From Streptomyces celluloflavus (lineage in GTDB: Bacteria > Actinomycetota > Actinomycetes > Streptomycetales > Streptomycetaceae), in NCBI GenBank assembly GCA_000720995.1, contig JOEL01000042.1:1-55218 (forward strand): 55,218 nt of DNA, written 5' to 3'. A program made the position numbers and the translations under genes. Below, in pieces: positions 23,335 to 32,331 of the stretch (the stretch's first letter is position 1; each line of letters opens with the position of its first letter). The notes beneath the pieces are model-generated. The model did no database searches. It worked only from the letters and a program-made list of their open reading frames with translations, and was not told the origin of the DNA.

Positions 23335-24330
23335 GTGTTCGCTGCAGAACGTCGCCAATTGATCCTTGAAATGGTGCGCGCGAACGGAGCCGTCTCGCTC
23401 CGGGAGCTCGCCCGTGTCGTCCAGACCTCCGAAGTCACCGTACGGCGAGACGTGCGTGCGTTGGAGGCAGAAGGGCTGCTCGACCGCCGGCACGGCGGTG
23501 CGGTCTTGCCGGGAGGGTTCACCCGGGAATCCGGGTTCCCGCAGAAATCCCATCTAGCGACCGCGGAGAAGACGGCCATCGCCGACCTCGCCGCCAGCTT
23601 CGTCGACGAGGGCGAGGCCATCGTCGTCGGCGCCGGGACCACCACCCAGGAGCTGGCCCGCCGGCTCGCGCGGGTGCCCGGTCTGACCGTGGTCACCAAC
23701 TCCCTGCTGGTCGCCCAGGCGTTGGCCCACGCCAACCGCGTCGAAGTCGTGATGACCGGCGGCACCCTGCGCGGTTCCAACTACGCGCTGGTCGGCAGCG
23801 GTGCCGAGCAGTCCCTCCAGGGCCTGCGGGTGTCCCGCGCCTTCCTGTCCGGCAGTGGGCTGACCGCCGAGCGCGGCCTGTCCACCTCCAACATGCTCTC
23901 CGCCAGCGTCGACCGGGCGCTGGTGCAGGCGGCGGGGGAGGTGGTGGTGCTCGCCGACCACACCAAGCTCGGCTCCGACACGATGTTCCAGACGGTGCCG
24001 ACGGACGTGATCACGCGGCTGGTCACCGACGAGCCGCCGTGTCACGACGACCGGGCCGCGACCGAGTTGCAGGCCCTGGCCGACCAGGGCGTGCAGATCG
24101 CCGTCACCGCCGGCGGCGGCGGTTCGGGAGCCGGGCAGGGGCCGGGCCGGCCGGGGCAGGAGAGCGCCGCGGGGGACCGCCGGGGCCCGCGGCGGGATGT
24201 GCCGCTGCCGGGCCAGCGGCGCAACCACCCGCCGGGCGGCGGCGGCCCGGCGCCCCAGCTGCGCTCGGCCACCCCGCTGTCGGAGGCGTCGGGCGGCCGG
24301 GTCGCCGATCTGGCTCCGCGGCGGCGCTGA
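23335..24330 (+). CDS. DeoR-family transcriptional regulator
   Basis: 331 residues, GTG start. N-terminal DeoR helix-turn-helix (RRQLILEMVRANGAVSLRELARVVQTSEVTVRRDVRALEAEG, residues 6-47), then the sugar-phosphate sensing domain with GAGTTTQELARRL, VVTNSLLVAQAL, VMTGGTLRGSNYALVG, VVLADHTKLG. After about residue 255 comes a 75-residue Gly/Pro/Arg-rich tail not typical of the family. DeoR proteins usually sense phosphorylated sugars, so this is the nearest candidate to control the nucleoside genes at 3.4, 15.2 and 20.9 kb. That link is only by proximity. Confidence 0.88.
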   Translation: MFAAERRQLILEMVRANGAVSLRELARVVQTSEVTVRRDVRALEAEGLLDRRHGGAVLPGGFTRESGFPQKSHLATAEKTAIADLAASFVDEGEAIVVGAGTTTQELARRLARVPGLTVVTNSLLVAQALAHANRVEVVMTGGTLRGSNYALVGSGAEQSLQGLRVSRAFLSGSGLTAERGLSTSNMLSASVDRALVQAAGEVVVLADHTKLGSDTMFQTVPTDVITRLVTDEPPCHDDRAATELQALADQGVQIAVTAGGGGSGAGQGPGRPGQESAAGDRRGPRRDVPLPGQRRNHPPGGGGPAPQLRSATPLSEASGGRVADLAPRRR

Positions 24331-24363
24331 GGGACCGGACGGGTACGGGCGGCCTTGCGCTGC

Positions 24364-24384
24364 GGGGCCGTGGCGCACGGCCCC
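24364..24384. terminator. Hairpin between convergent deoR and tetR
   Basis: GGGGCCGTG-gcg-CACGGCCCC. A second inverted repeat, CCTCAGCGG/CCGCTGAGG (24384-24410), spans the tetR stop codon. Confidence 0.7.
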
Positions 24385-24385
24385 C

Positions 24386-25069
24386 TCAGCGGCCCTTGAG
24401 ACCGCTGAGGGTGAGGGTCAGCAGCCGGTCGGCCAGCTCCGGGTCGTCCGGCGACTCCTCGGCGGCCAGCGCGATGCCGTTCGTCAGCTGCATCAGATCG
24501 CCGATGTTCACATCGGGGCGTACGGCGCCGGCCCGCTGGGCGCGGGTCAGCAGTGCGCCGCCCGCTTCGCGCATCGGCACGCTGCACCGCGCCATCCCCG
24601 AACTGTCGTCCACCGACGCGGACATCAGCGCGCGCGACAGACCGCGGTAGGTGGTGGCGTGCGTGATGATCGCGCGCAGCCATTCGACCAGCGCCGCACA
24701 CGGCTGCGGCGCGTCCGCCAGCTCCCGGGCCTGCGCCAGCAGCGCGTCCACCTCCCCCTGGAAGACCGCGCCCATCAGGGCCGTGCGGTGGGGGAAGTGC
24801 CGGTAGAGCGTGCCGATGCCGACGCCCGCGCGGCGCGCGATGTCCTCCAGCGACGTGTCCGTGCCGTGCTCGGTGAAGGCGGTACGGGCCACGGTCAGCA
24901 GCCGCTCGTAGTTGCGGCGGGCGTCGGCCCGCATGGGGCGTACGGCGTGTGCCGGGGTCCCGGTGGCGGCGGGCGTCCCCGCTCCCGCCCCCGGCGGCGC
25001 GTGCGCCACCGACGCCTCTGTCGCGGGGCGCTGCCCGGTTTGCCGCTGCCCTGCCGTGTCGGTCGCCAT
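24386..25069 (-). CDS. TetR-family transcriptional regulator
   Basis: 227 residues from ATG 25069 with a strong GAGGGAGGA ribosome site. A disordered N-terminus of about 45 residues is followed by the TetR helix-turn-helix (TSLEDIARRAGVGIGTLYRHFPHRTAL) and a helical ligand domain (AIITHATTYRGLSRALMSA, SGMARCSVPMREAGGALLTRAQRAG). Target unknown; it is divergent from the esterase gene over 333 bp. Confidence 0.85.
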   Translation of the reverse strand: MATDTAGQRQTGQRPATEASVAHAPPGAGAGTPAATGTPAHAVRPMRADARRNYERLLTVARTAFTEHGTDTSLEDIARRAGVGIGTLYRHFPHRTALMGAVFQGEVDALLAQARELADAPQPCAALVEWLRAIITHATTYRGLSRALMSASVDDSSGMARCSVPMREAGGALLTRAQRAGAVRPDVNIGDLMQLTNGIALAAEESPDDPELADRLLTLTLSGLKGR

Positions 25070-25402
25070 CGCCGTCCTCCCTCGACCCGGCCGGTCCCGG
25101 CCCGGTGGGTCCAGGATGCCACTGCGCGCTCGGCCGCCGCCGCCGCTCGGGGCGGCGCCCCCGTGTCCGTGGCCGGACCGCGGCGCCCCGCGGGCACCCC
25201 CGCTCCCCGCGGGACCGGTTGCGGGGCGGCGGCCGGCGGATGAAGCACCGGCGTACCGCGGTGGGCGGGTGCCCGAACACCTCGGCGAGGTCGCAACGCC
25301 GCCGTCCCAAGAGCCATCAAACCTGGCGCAATGAGGTCTTCCGGACGCGTCCGGGACCGCTGGAGAACGCCGTACCCGGCGCCGGGACACTGGGGAAACA
25401 TC
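25070..25402. other. Intergenic region between tetR and esterase
   Basis: 333 bp without a convincing gene. It holds the tetR ribosome site (25072-25082). I see no clean palindrome or terminator; the region before the esterase (from about 25310) is less GC-rich and probably carries its promoter. Confidence 0.4.
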
Positions 25403-26587
25403 ATGGGACTGACCAGCCGAACGCTGTTGTACACCATGGTGGTGGTCGCCGTGGTCTGTGTGGGGCTCACGGTCTGGCAGTGGCCCCGGTTCGCCCGGCG
25501 CGGGCCGCGGGCGGTGTGCGGGCGGCTCGGCATGCTGGTCGCCACCCAGCTGGCCATCGTCGCCGCGCTCGGCCTCGCGGTGAACACCAACTTCCAGTTC
25601 TACGCCTCCTGGAAGGAACTGCTCGGCCTGTACGACGACGCCCCGGCCGCTGCCGGCAAATGGGGTGACGCGGGGCTGGCCGGGCCCGCCGGGGACCCGT
25701 CGAAGGGCCTCGTCCAGGCGTCGGGGCCGGACGGTCTGGACAAGGTGCACGGGCTGCCGACGGGCCCGCCGCAGACGGCCGGCAAGGTGGAGACCGTACG
25801 GATCGTCGGCAAGCGGACCCGGGTCGTGAACCCCGCGTACGTCTATCTGCCGCCGCAGTACTTCCAGCCGCAGTACGCCCGGCAGCGGTTCCCCGTCGTC
25901 GTCGCGCTGAGCGGCTATCCGGGCGGCACGTTCCTGCTGGGGCAGCATCTGCGGCTGCCGCAGACCGCCGCCGGGCTGATCCGGGACGGGAAGATGCAGC
26001 CGACCGTCATCGTGATGCTGCGGCCCACCATCGCGCCGCCGCGCGACACCCAGTGCGTCGACGTGCCGGGCGGGCCGCAGGCCGAGACGTTCTTCGTGCG
26101 CGATGTGCCGGACGCCCTGAAGTCGCACTACCGCGTCGGCCGCGACCCGGGCGGCTGGGGCGTGCTCGGCTACTCCTCGGGCGGCAGCTGCGCCCTCCAG
26201 CTGGCCATGCGCCACCCCCGGACGTACCCCTCGGCGGTGGCCCTCTCGCCCGACTACAAGGTCGCCAACGACGCCACCACCGGCAATCTCTTCGGCGACG
26301 GCAAGGACCGGATACGCCGCAGGCAGGAGCACGACCTGATGTGGCGGCTCAGGGAGCTGCCCGCCCCGCAGGTGAACGTCCTGGTGGGCACCAGCAGCTC
26401 GGGGGAGAAGAACTATCCGGCCGCCCAGGCGTTCCTGGGCGCGGTCAAGGCCCCGATGCGGGCGGACTCCATCGTCCTCGACCACGGCAGCCACAACTTC
26501 GCCACCTGGCGGCGCGAACTGCCCGCGGCGCTCCAGTGGATGGGCAAATCGCTGACCTTCCCGGAGGACGTCGTCGGAACCTCGTAG
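25403..26587 (+). CDS. Membrane-anchored esterase (esterase D / antigen 85-like fold)
   Basis: 394 residues from ATG 25403 (GGGGA about 6 nt upstream). Two N-terminal membrane helices (LLYTMVVVAVVCVGLTVW, LGMLVATQLAIVAALGLAV) put the rest outside the cell. The catalytic domain shows AYVYLPPQYF, VVALSGYPGG, nucleophile elbow GYSSGGS, and late His in LDHGSHNF. This is the PF00756 esterase type that also includes mycolyltransferases; an acyl-ester target in the envelope is plausible. It ends in the terminator at 26612. Confidence 0.82.
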   Translation: MGLTSRTLLYTMVVVAVVCVGLTVWQWPRFARRGPRAVCGRLGMLVATQLAIVAALGLAVNTNFQFYASWKELLGLYDDAPAAAGKWGDAGLAGPAGDPSKGLVQASGPDGLDKVHGLPTGPPQTAGKVETVRIVGKRTRVVNPAYVYLPPQYFQPQYARQRFPVVVALSGYPGGTFLLGQHLRLPQTAAGLIRDGKMQPTVIVMLRPTIAPPRDTQCVDVPGGPQAETFFVRDVPDALKSHYRVGRDPGGWGVLGYSSGGSCALQLAMRHPRTYPSAVALSPDYKVANDATTGNLFGDGKDRIRRRQEHDLMWRLRELPAPQVNVLVGTSSSGEKNYPAAQAFLGAVKAPMRADSIVLDHGSHNFATWRRELPAALQWMGKSLTFPEDVVGTS

Positions 26588-26611
26588 CGGCCACGCCGGA
26601 CGGGGAGCGAA

Positions 26612-26653
26612 CGCGTGGGGCGCCCGGCGGAAATCCGCCGGGCGCCCCACGCG
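26612..26653. terminator. Bidirectional terminator
   Basis: A near-perfect 20-bp stem: arms CGCGTGGGGCGCCCGGCGGA (26612-26631) and its complement (26634-26653). It lies between the convergent esterase and acyl-CoA carboxylase genes. Confidence 0.85.
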
Positions 26654-26670
26654 CGAAGACTCTCGCTACG

Positions 26671-28440
26671 TCAGTCCTTGATCTCGCAGATCACGGCGCC
26701 GGAGCTGAGGGACGCGCCGACCTCGGCGGTCAGCCCCTTGATGGTGCCGGCCCGGTGCGCGTTGAGCGGCTGCTCCATCTTCATCGCCTCCAGGACGACG
26801 ACCAGTTCGCCCTCGGCGACCTGCTGGCCCTCCTCGACGGCGACCTTGACGATGGTGCCCTGCATCGGGGAGGCGAGCGCATCGCCGGAGGCGGCGCTGC
26901 CGGACTTCCGGGCGGCCTTGCGCTTGGGCTTGGCGCCACCGGCGACCGCGGCGCGGGCCAGCGGCATCCCGAGCGAGGAGGGCAGCGAGACCTCCAGGCG
27001 CTTGCCGCCGACCTCGACGACGACCGTCTCGCGGCTGTCCGCCTCGGCCTCGTCCGTACCGGGCGCGGTGAACGCCGGGATCTCGTTCTTGAACTCGGTC
27101 TCGATCCACCGGGTGTGGACCGTGAACGGGTCGGCGGAACCGGTCAGTTCGGGCGCGAACGCCGGGTCCCTGACGACCGTGCGGTGGAAGGGGATGGCGG
27201 TGGCCATGCCCTCGACGGTGAACTCGTCCAGCGCACGGGCCGCGCGCTGGAGCGCCTCCTCGCGGGTGGCGCCGGTGACGATCAGCTTGGCGAGCAGCGA
27301 GTCCCAGGCGGGGCCGATGACGCTGCCGGACTCCACGCCCGCGTCCAGGCGCACACCGGGACCGGTGGGGCCGTCGAAGCGGGTGACGGTGCCGGGGGCG
27401 GGCAGGAAGCCGCGGCCCGGGTCCTCGCCGTTGATGCGGAACTCGAAGGAGTGGCCGCGCCCCGCGGGGTCGTCGTAGCCGAGCTCCTCGCCGTCCGCGA
27501 TCCGGAACATCTCGCGGACCAGGTCGATGCCGGCGACCTCTTCGGTGACCGGGTGCTCCACCTGGAGACGGGTGTTGACCTCCAGGAAGGAGATGGTGCC
27601 GTCCTGGCCGACGAGGAATTCGCAGGTCCCGGCGCCGACGTAGCCGGCCTCCTTGAGGATGGCCTTGGAGGCGCGGTACAGCTCGGCGTTCTGCGCGTCC
27701 GACAGGAACGGCGCGGGGGCCTCCTCCACCAGCTTTTGGTGGCGGCGCTGGAGCGAGCAGTCCCGGGTCGAGACGATGACGACGTTGCCGTGCTGGTCGG
27801 CCAGGCACTGGGTCTCGACGTGCCGGGGGCGGTCGAGGTAGCGCTCGACGAAGCACTCGCCGCGGCCGAAGGCGGCGACCGCCTCGCGGACCGCGGAGTC
27901 GTACAGCTCCGGGACCTCTTCGAGGGTGCGGGCGACCTTCAGGCCGCGGCCGCCGCCGCCGAAGGCCGCCTTGATGGCGATCGGCAGGCCGTGCTCGCTG
28001 GCGAAGGCGACGACCTCGTCCGCGCCGGAGACCGGGTCGGGGGTGCCGGCGACCAGCGGCGCACCGGCGCGCTGGGCGATGTGCCGGGCGGCGACCTTGT
28101 CGCCGAGGTCCCGGATGGCCTGCGGGGGCGGGCCGATCCAGGTCAGGCCCGCGTCGAGGACGGCCTGCGCGAACTCGGCGTTCTCGGAGAGGAAGCCGTA
28201 ACCCGGGTGAATGGCGTCCGCGCCGGAATCGGCGGCGGCCGCAAGGACTTTGGCGATGTCCAGGTAGCTGGTGGCAGGTGTGTCACCGCCCAGGGCGTAC
28301 GCCTCGTCTGCCGCGCGGACGTGCAGGGCGTCCCGGTCAGGGTCGGCATAGACGGCTACGCTCCCGATCCCGGCATCCCGGCATGCACGGGCAACGCGGA
28401 CAGCGATTTCGCCACGGTTGGCGATGAGCACCTTGCGCAC
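26671..28440 (-). CDS. accA2: Acetyl/propionyl-CoA carboxylase alpha chain (biotin carboxylase + BCCP)
   Basis: 589 residues, GTG start with GGGAGGAG upstream. Order: biotin carboxylase N domain ([19 protein letters not shown]), ATP-grasp with [12 protein letters not shown], the catalytic segment [16 protein letters not shown], a linker, and a C-terminal biotinyl domain with EAMKM (biotin Lys) about 35 residues from the end. It carboxylates biotin for the beta chain PccB (40687) and epsilon chain AccE (40421), and is biotinylated by BirA (42410). It supplies malonyl- or methylmalonyl-CoA for fatty acids and polyketides. Symbol follows S. coelicolor usage. Confidence 0.92.
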   Translation of the reverse strand: MRKVLIANRGEIAVRVARACRDAGIGSVAVYADPDRDALHVRAADEAYALGGDTPATSYLDIAKVLAAAADSGADAIHPGYGFLSENAEFAQAVLDAGLTWIGPPPQAIRDLGDKVAARHIAQRAGAPLVAGTPDPVSGADEVVAFASEHGLPIAIKAAFGGGGRGLKVARTLEEVPELYDSAVREAVAAFGRGECFVERYLDRPRHVETQCLADQHGNVVIVSTRDCSLQRRHQKLVEEAPAPFLSDAQNAELYRASKAILKEAGYVGAGTCEFLVGQDGTISFLEVNTRLQVEHPVTEEVAGIDLVREMFRIADGEELGYDDPAGRGHSFEFRINGEDPGRGFLPAPGTVTRFDGPTGPGVRLDAGVESGSVIGPAWDSLLAKLIVTGATREEALQRAARALDEFTVEGMATAIPFHRTVVRDPAFAPELTGSADPFTVHTRWIETEFKNEIPAFTAPGTDEAEADSRETVVVEVGGKRLEVSLPSSLGMPLARAAVAGGAKPKRKAARKSGSAASGDALASPMQGTIVKVAVEEGQQVAEGELVVVLEAMKMEQPLNAHRAGTIKGLTAEVGASLSSGAVICEIKD

Positions 28441-28885
28441 GATGGCTCCTCCCTTGAAACAAGCCGAGTTTAGGGACTGGCGACACCGCGTGCCGACCCG
28501 CTCCCCGGGGTGACCTTGCCCACACGGAGCGTCCGGAGAGCGTTACTGGAGGGCCGTAGTTCCCTGATATCCCAGGGTAGGCCCGGATTTCGCGGTTCCG
28601 GACGAGGCTGTGGTGTGGCCTAGGTCTCGGGGTGTGGCCGTTCAGCGGTTCGTCAATTCTTTGTGGAGTCCCTACGAATGGGCGAAGGAATCTTTGCGGG
28701 CGGCCGTGGCGGGGACGGCGCGCCCGACGACGGCCGGACGCACCCCGCGCAGACCCTTGCCCCGGCCATTACCCGTTAGTAGCGTGCGGGATGTCTTCCG
28801 TACTCGCGGTAACAGGGGCGGGCGGGGGCGGGCAGGGGGTGGCACGCGGCTACGGGGCGCGCGGGCCCCACGACGGCGGAAGTGG
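28441..28885. promoter_or_regulatory. 445-bp divergent control region of accA2 and a membrane protein
   Basis: No gene seen. It has the accA2 ribosome site (28444-28452), a small CCCTG-N6-CAGGG repeat (28562-28577), and an imperfect inverted repeat TTTGTGG-N5-CTACGAA (28660-28678). TCTTTGTGG at 28658 is echoed as TCTTTGCGG about 30 bp on. TTACCCGTTAGTAGC near 28768 resembles the TTAC/GTAA-type sites of acyl-sensing regulators but is not symmetric enough to call. Confidence 0.4.
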
Positions 28886-29389
28886 GTGGGCGGGGTGGCG
28901 GCGCGCAGGCCGGTGGCCTTGGTGACGGCGGCGGTACTGGTCCTGGAGGCGCTCGGGACCGTGCTCCTCAACTGGGTCCTGAGCATCGTCGTGGACCGGC
29001 AGCAGATGTCGCTGGCTGGGCTGGAACCGCACGCGATGTCCGCCGGAGCCTGGCTGGCCGGTCTGCTCTTCGGCCTCTACCTCCTCTGCTGCGCCGTCGT
29101 CCCGCTCCGCGCCGCACTGCGCGACCGCGCCCCCGGCCGCTTCGCCCGCGCCCTGCTGATCAGCTGCGCGGTCGTCAACGGGCTGCTCGGCGCGGTCGCC
29201 TCGGCCCTGGTCGGCTGGCTCGCGTTCGTGGTGCTGATGGCCGTGCTGGGGCTGCTGGTACTGACGCTGGTGGCGTACGGCGCGCCACGGGGCGCGGCGG
29301 ACGGGGCGGGTACGGGCGGCGTGCGCGCGGAGGGCGACGGCGGGCCGGGGGCGGCCGGGGGGCCGCCTGCTGCGCCTACGTCGGCTTGA
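28886..29389 (+). CDS. Hypothetical four-helix membrane protein
   Basis: About 167 residues from GTG 28886 (GGCGGA upstream; GTG 28895 also possible). Helices: VALVTAAVLVLEALGTVLL, WLAGLLFGLYLLCCAVVPL, ALLISCAVVNGLLGAVASAL, WLAFVVLMAVLGLLVLTLVA; then a Gly/Ala-rich cytoplasmic tail. The first loop holds VDRQQMSLAGLEP. Conserved beside accA2 in Streptomyces as far as I recall; no function known. Confidence 0.65.
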   Translation: MGGVAARRPVALVTAAVLVLEALGTVLLNWVLSIVVDRQQMSLAGLEPHAMSAGAWLAGLLFGLYLLCCAVVPLRAALRDRAPGRFARALLISCAVVNGLLGAVASALVGWLAFVVLMAVLGLLVLTLVAYGAPRGAADGAGTGGVRAEGDGGPGAAGGPPAAPTSA

Positions 29390-29493
29390 TGGGGGACGGG
29401 CGGACGGGGGGAGGGGCGCGGGCGTGGTGGGGCCGGGGTCGGAAGGGCGTCAGATTCGGGGCCGGGGGCGTCGGCTCCGGGGGCGTACGGCCG

Positions 29494-30207
29494 TCAGCGC
29501 AGTGCCGCTGTCTCTCGTCGGAGGGCCTCGGTGAGTGGGTCGCGCAGCCGGGCGAAGTCGGTCACCGGGAGGGCGGCGGACACCGCCGTCAGGGCGCCGT
29601 CAGCGGTGCGTACCGGAACCGCGACGCAGGCCATCCCGGACGCCGCCTCCTCCTGTTCGACGGCGATGCCCGTCCGCCGGACCTGCCGTAGCTCGCGCTC
29701 CAGGAGTTCCGGCGAGGTGAGGGTGCGGGTGGTGCGCGGGGCCATTCCGGTGGCCGCGAGGTACTGGCGGCGGGCCGCGCCGGGGAGCGCGGCGAGCAGG
29801 GCCTTGCCGTGCGCGGTGGCGTGCGCGTCGGGGTCCCGGCCGACCGAGAAGGCCGAGCCGGCGGGCGCCGTCACGCCGTCCACCACCGCGATCTCCCCAT
29901 CCCGGTAGGTACTGAAGAAGACGTCCGCGCCGGAGACCCGGCGCAGCCGCAGCAGCACCTCGTGCACCCGCTCGTCGATCCGCAACTGCCGCTGGAAGGC
30001 GCGGTGCAGGGACGGCAGGCGGTAGCCGAGGGTGTACCCGGCGGGCGTACGGGCCAGATGGCCGCGGTCGGTGAGCGCGCCGAGCAGCGCGTAGACGGTG
30101 GACAGGCCGCAGTCCAGCCGGCGGGCCAGCGCCTTGGCGGTGACCGGGCCGGGCGCCTCGGCGACCGCGTCGAGCAGGTCCAGCGCCCGGTCGACGGACT
30201 GCGGCAT
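29494..30207 (-). CDS. IclR-family transcriptional regulator
   Basis: 237 residues from ATG 30207 (GGGAG 7 nt upstream). IclR winged helix-turn-helix (SVDRALDLLDAVAEAPGPVTAKALARRLDCGLSTVYALLGAL) then the effector domain with DVFFSTYRDGEIAVVDG, AHATAHGKALLAAL, GIAVEQEEAASGMACVAVPV. The upstream neighbour on the same strand is the DJ-1/PfpI gene 86 bp away; whether it is the target cannot be seen. Confidence 0.88.
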   Translation of the reverse strand: MPQSVDRALDLLDAVAEAPGPVTAKALARRLDCGLSTVYALLGALTDRGHLARTPAGYTLGYRLPSLHRAFQRQLRIDERVHEVLLRLRRVSGADVFFSTYRDGEIAVVDGVTAPAGSAFSVGRDPDAHATAHGKALLAALPGAARRQYLAATGMAPRTTRTLTSPELLERELRQVRRTGIAVEQEEAASGMACVAVPVRTADGALTAVSAALPVTDFARLRDPLTEALRRETAALR

Positions 30208-30293
30208 GACGGCTCCCTCGGGGTGTGCGGACGGGCGTCCGCGGGCGGTACGACCCACCAGCCTCACACACCCCCGAGGCATCCTCGGAATGC

Positions 30294-30869
30294 TCAGCCC
30301 TCGGCGGACTCCACCGGCGCCTCCTTGCGCAGGACGCGCATGAAGGCGCGCATCCAGTCGGGGTGGTCGTTCCAGGCGCGGGCCGAGACGATATTGCCGT
30401 CCACCACCGCGGACGCGTCCACGAAGGTGCCGCCGCCCATCTCCACGTCCGGCGCGCAGGCGTTCCAGGCGGCGGTGCGGCGCCCCTTGAGCAGGCCGAG
30501 CGGGGCGAGCGCGATCGCCGCGTGGCAGATGTGCGCGACGGGCTTGCCGGTGTCGAAGAAGTGCGTGATCACGCGCCGGAAGTCGGGATCGTTGCGCAGG
30601 TACTCGGGCCCCCGGCCGCCGGGGATCACCACGGCGGCGTACGCGGCCGGATCGACCTCGGACAGCGCGAGATCGGACGGCCAGGAGTGCCCCTCGCGCT
30701 CCACGAACGTGTCGTAGCCCTCGACGAAGTCATGGACGACGAACCGCAGCTTCTTCCTGGACGGGGCCGCCACTCGCACCTCGTACCCCTCCTCCAGCAA
30801 CCGCTGGTAGGGGTAGAAGAACTCCAGGTCCTCGGTGGCGTCCCCGGCGATGATCAGAATCTTGGGCAT
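30294..30869 (-). CDS. DJ-1/PfpI family protein
   Basis: 191 residues from ATG 30869 (GAGGAG 8 nt upstream). Class I glutamine-amidotransferase-like fold: KILIIAGDATEDLEFFYPYQ with the conserved Glu, VVIPGGRGPEYLR, nucleophile Cys in HICHAAIALAPLG (Cys-His pair of the PfpI group), and DASAVVDGNIVSAR. Members act as deglycases, chaperones or proteases; the exact role is unknown. Cytoplasmic. Confidence 0.87.
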   Translation of the reverse strand: MPKILIIAGDATEDLEFFYPYQRLLEEGYEVRVAAPSRKKLRFVVHDFVEGYDTFVEREGHSWPSDLALSEVDPAAYAAVVIPGGRGPEYLRNDPDFRRVITHFFDTGKPVAHICHAAIALAPLGLLKGRRTAAWNACAPDVEMGGGTFVDASAVVDGNIVSARAWNDHPDWMRAFMRVLRKEAPVESAEG

Positions 30870-30950
30870 ATGCGCACTCCTCGCGGTCGCGACGGGATCG
30901 AGCGGTGCCGCCATGATGCGGGTCACCCGGCGCCGGTCCGGAAATCGCGC

Positions 30951-30981
30951 GGGCGTTTTCCGGACCGGCCGGAAAACGCCC
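30951..30981. terminator. Terminator of the HTH-DUF397 operon
   Basis: GGGCGTTTTCCGG (30951-30963) pairs perfectly with CCGGAAAACGCCC (30969-30981) around ACCGG, 35 bp past the DUF397 stop on the minus strand. Confidence 0.75.
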
Positions 30982-31015
30982 GGTCACGGCCGGTGGCGTG
31001 GCCTCGCGCGGCGTG

Positions 31016-31375
31016 TCAGCGCGTGGCGTGGGCGACGAAGGCCGCCCAGGCGCCGGGCGCGACGGTGAGTATCGCCCCGCCGGGGTTCTTGGAATCACGA
31101 ATGTGGACGGCGGCGCCGGGGGCGGCTACCTCGACGCACTCGCCACCGCTGGCGCTGCTGTAACTGGACTTGCTCCAGCCGTAGGCAACTTCGACGCAGT
31201 CGCCGCCGCTGTCATGGCTGTGGCTGGACTTGCTCCAGTCGTAGGCGATCTCGATGCACTGGCCGCCGCTGTCATTGCTGTAGCTGGATTTGTGCCAGTC
31301 GTAGGCGACTTCAATGCACTCGCCGCCGCTTGAACTGCTGTGGCTCGACTTGAACCATCGCAGGGCGCCGCTCAT
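31016..31375 (-). CDS. DUF397 protein with a fourfold tandem repeat
   Basis: 119 residues, ATG overlapping the stop of the HTH gene (ATGA). DUF397 proteins are normally about 60-80 residues with one WxKSSYSxxSGGxCVEVA unit followed by VRDSKxPxGPxLxF and WxAFV. Here the first unit appears four times with exact 20-residue period (W7, W27, W47, W67), and only the last continues into the normal C-terminal half (HIRDSKNPGGAILTV, WAAFVAHATR). DUF397/HTH-DUF5753 pairs (for example BldB/AbaA-like and Scr1-type) act together in development or as antitoxin-like couples. Confidence 0.88.
   Translation of the reverse strand: MSGALRWFKSSHSSSSGGECIEVAYDWHKSSYSNDSGGQCIEIAYDWSKSSHSHDSGGDCVEVAYGWSKSSYSSASGGECVEVAAPGAAVHIRDSKNPGGAILTVAPGAWAAFVAHATR
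31118..31357 (-). repeat. Four 60-bp tandem repeats inside the DUF397 gene
   Basis: Each unit encodes W-x-K-S-S-(H/Y)-S-x-x-S-G-G-x-C-(I/V)-E-(V/I)-A plus two linker residues (YD, YD, YG, then AP). The units differ at several bases, so the duplication is not brand new but is still in perfect register. Confidence 0.88.
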
Positions 31376-32205
31376 AGTTCTCCCGCCAATTGGTGGATTA
31401 GGGCCATGGATTCATCCGGCCCGAGGGCCTGCGCGCGGATCTTCGCATACCGGTGTGAGTACGTGCTCACCTTTGCAGGGTCACTGATCAGCATGCCTTC
31501 GTCCTGTGGCTCCAGGTAGGTCAGATGTTCATGATCTACGGTCTCCAATAGCGTCAACGGTCCTCGATCCCCTGCGTGTTCCCCGCGCAAGCCGCAATTC
31601 AGTGGCAGGACCTGGATGGTCACGTTCCGCCGATCCGCGTATTCGCTGAGCGCACGCATCTGCCTGTGCATGATGCCGGGGTTGCCGATGTCCCGGCGGA
31701 GTACGGCCTCGTCAAGGACCAACTCGATCAGTGCAGTCGGCTCGCGGTCCAACAGCGCCTTGCGGGCCATCCGGGCTTCAACCAGCTCGTCCACCCGGCT
31801 CTCGATCAGCGGAGGGAACCCGCCGTCAATCAGCGCACGGGCGTACTCCTCAGTCTGGAACATCCCGTGGACCACCATCGTTTGGTACGAGCACAAGGTC
31901 AGCGCCGTCATCTCGATCAGCGCGAAGTCCGCGAACTGCCGTGGATACCTGTCCAACTGGATGTACTTCACAGCCTCCCTGAAGATCCCCAACCCCTGCC
32001 CCAGAACCTCCTCCAGTCCCAGCAGCATCTCCTCGCTCGGCGGTTGCGCGCCCGTTTCCATCGCGCTGATCGCGGACCCGGTGTACCCGATCTTCTTGCC
32101 CAGGTTTTCCTGGGTCAGCTTGGCGTGCTGGCGCAGGATGCGGGCGATATCCGCTGCCAGTCGAGTGGCCGTGGGGGCCGCCTTCTTGTTCTCTGCCCGC
32201 GCCAT
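31372..32205 (-). CDS. HTH (XRE) regulator with DUF5753 domain
   Basis: 277 residues from ATG 32205 (AAGGCGGTGA upstream). N-terminal XRE helix-turn-helix (HAKLTQENLGKKIGYTGSAISAMETG, residues about 25-50) followed by the large DUF5753 domain: CSYQTMVVHGMFQTEEYARALI, EARMARKALL, FELVLDE-like IELVLDEAVLR, MRALSEYADRRNVTIQVLPL, VSTYSHRYAKIRAQAL. It partners the overlapping DUF397 protein, forming the pair common and highly duplicated in Streptomyces. It may control the accessory cluster to the right, but it is convergent to nothing obvious. Confidence 0.9.
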   Translation of the reverse strand: MARAENKKAAPTATRLAADIARILRQHAKLTQENLGKKIGYTGSAISAMETGAQPPSEEMLLGLEEVLGQGLGIFREAVKYIQLDRYPRQFADFALIEMTALTLCSYQTMVVHGMFQTEEYARALIDGGFPPLIESRVDELVEARMARKALLDREPTALIELVLDEAVLRRDIGNPGIMHRQMRALSEYADRRNVTIQVLPLNCGLRGEHAGDRGPLTLLETVDHEHLTYLEPQDEGMLISDPAKVSTYSHRYAKIRAQALGPDESMALIHQLAGEL

Positions 32206-32331
32206 CGCGGTCACCGCCTTGATTCCAGTGGGCTCAACTCGGTTCGACGGCAGCCCGCACCCAGCGCACCGTGTTCGCGGATGCACGCTCCGTTATGGAA
32301 AACGCTAGCCCCGGCCACTGACACTTGCGCC

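Noticed and set aside
31118-31357. CRISPR array suggested by four 60-bp repeats
   Set aside because: The repeats are in frame, abut without spacers, and encode the DUF397 signature.
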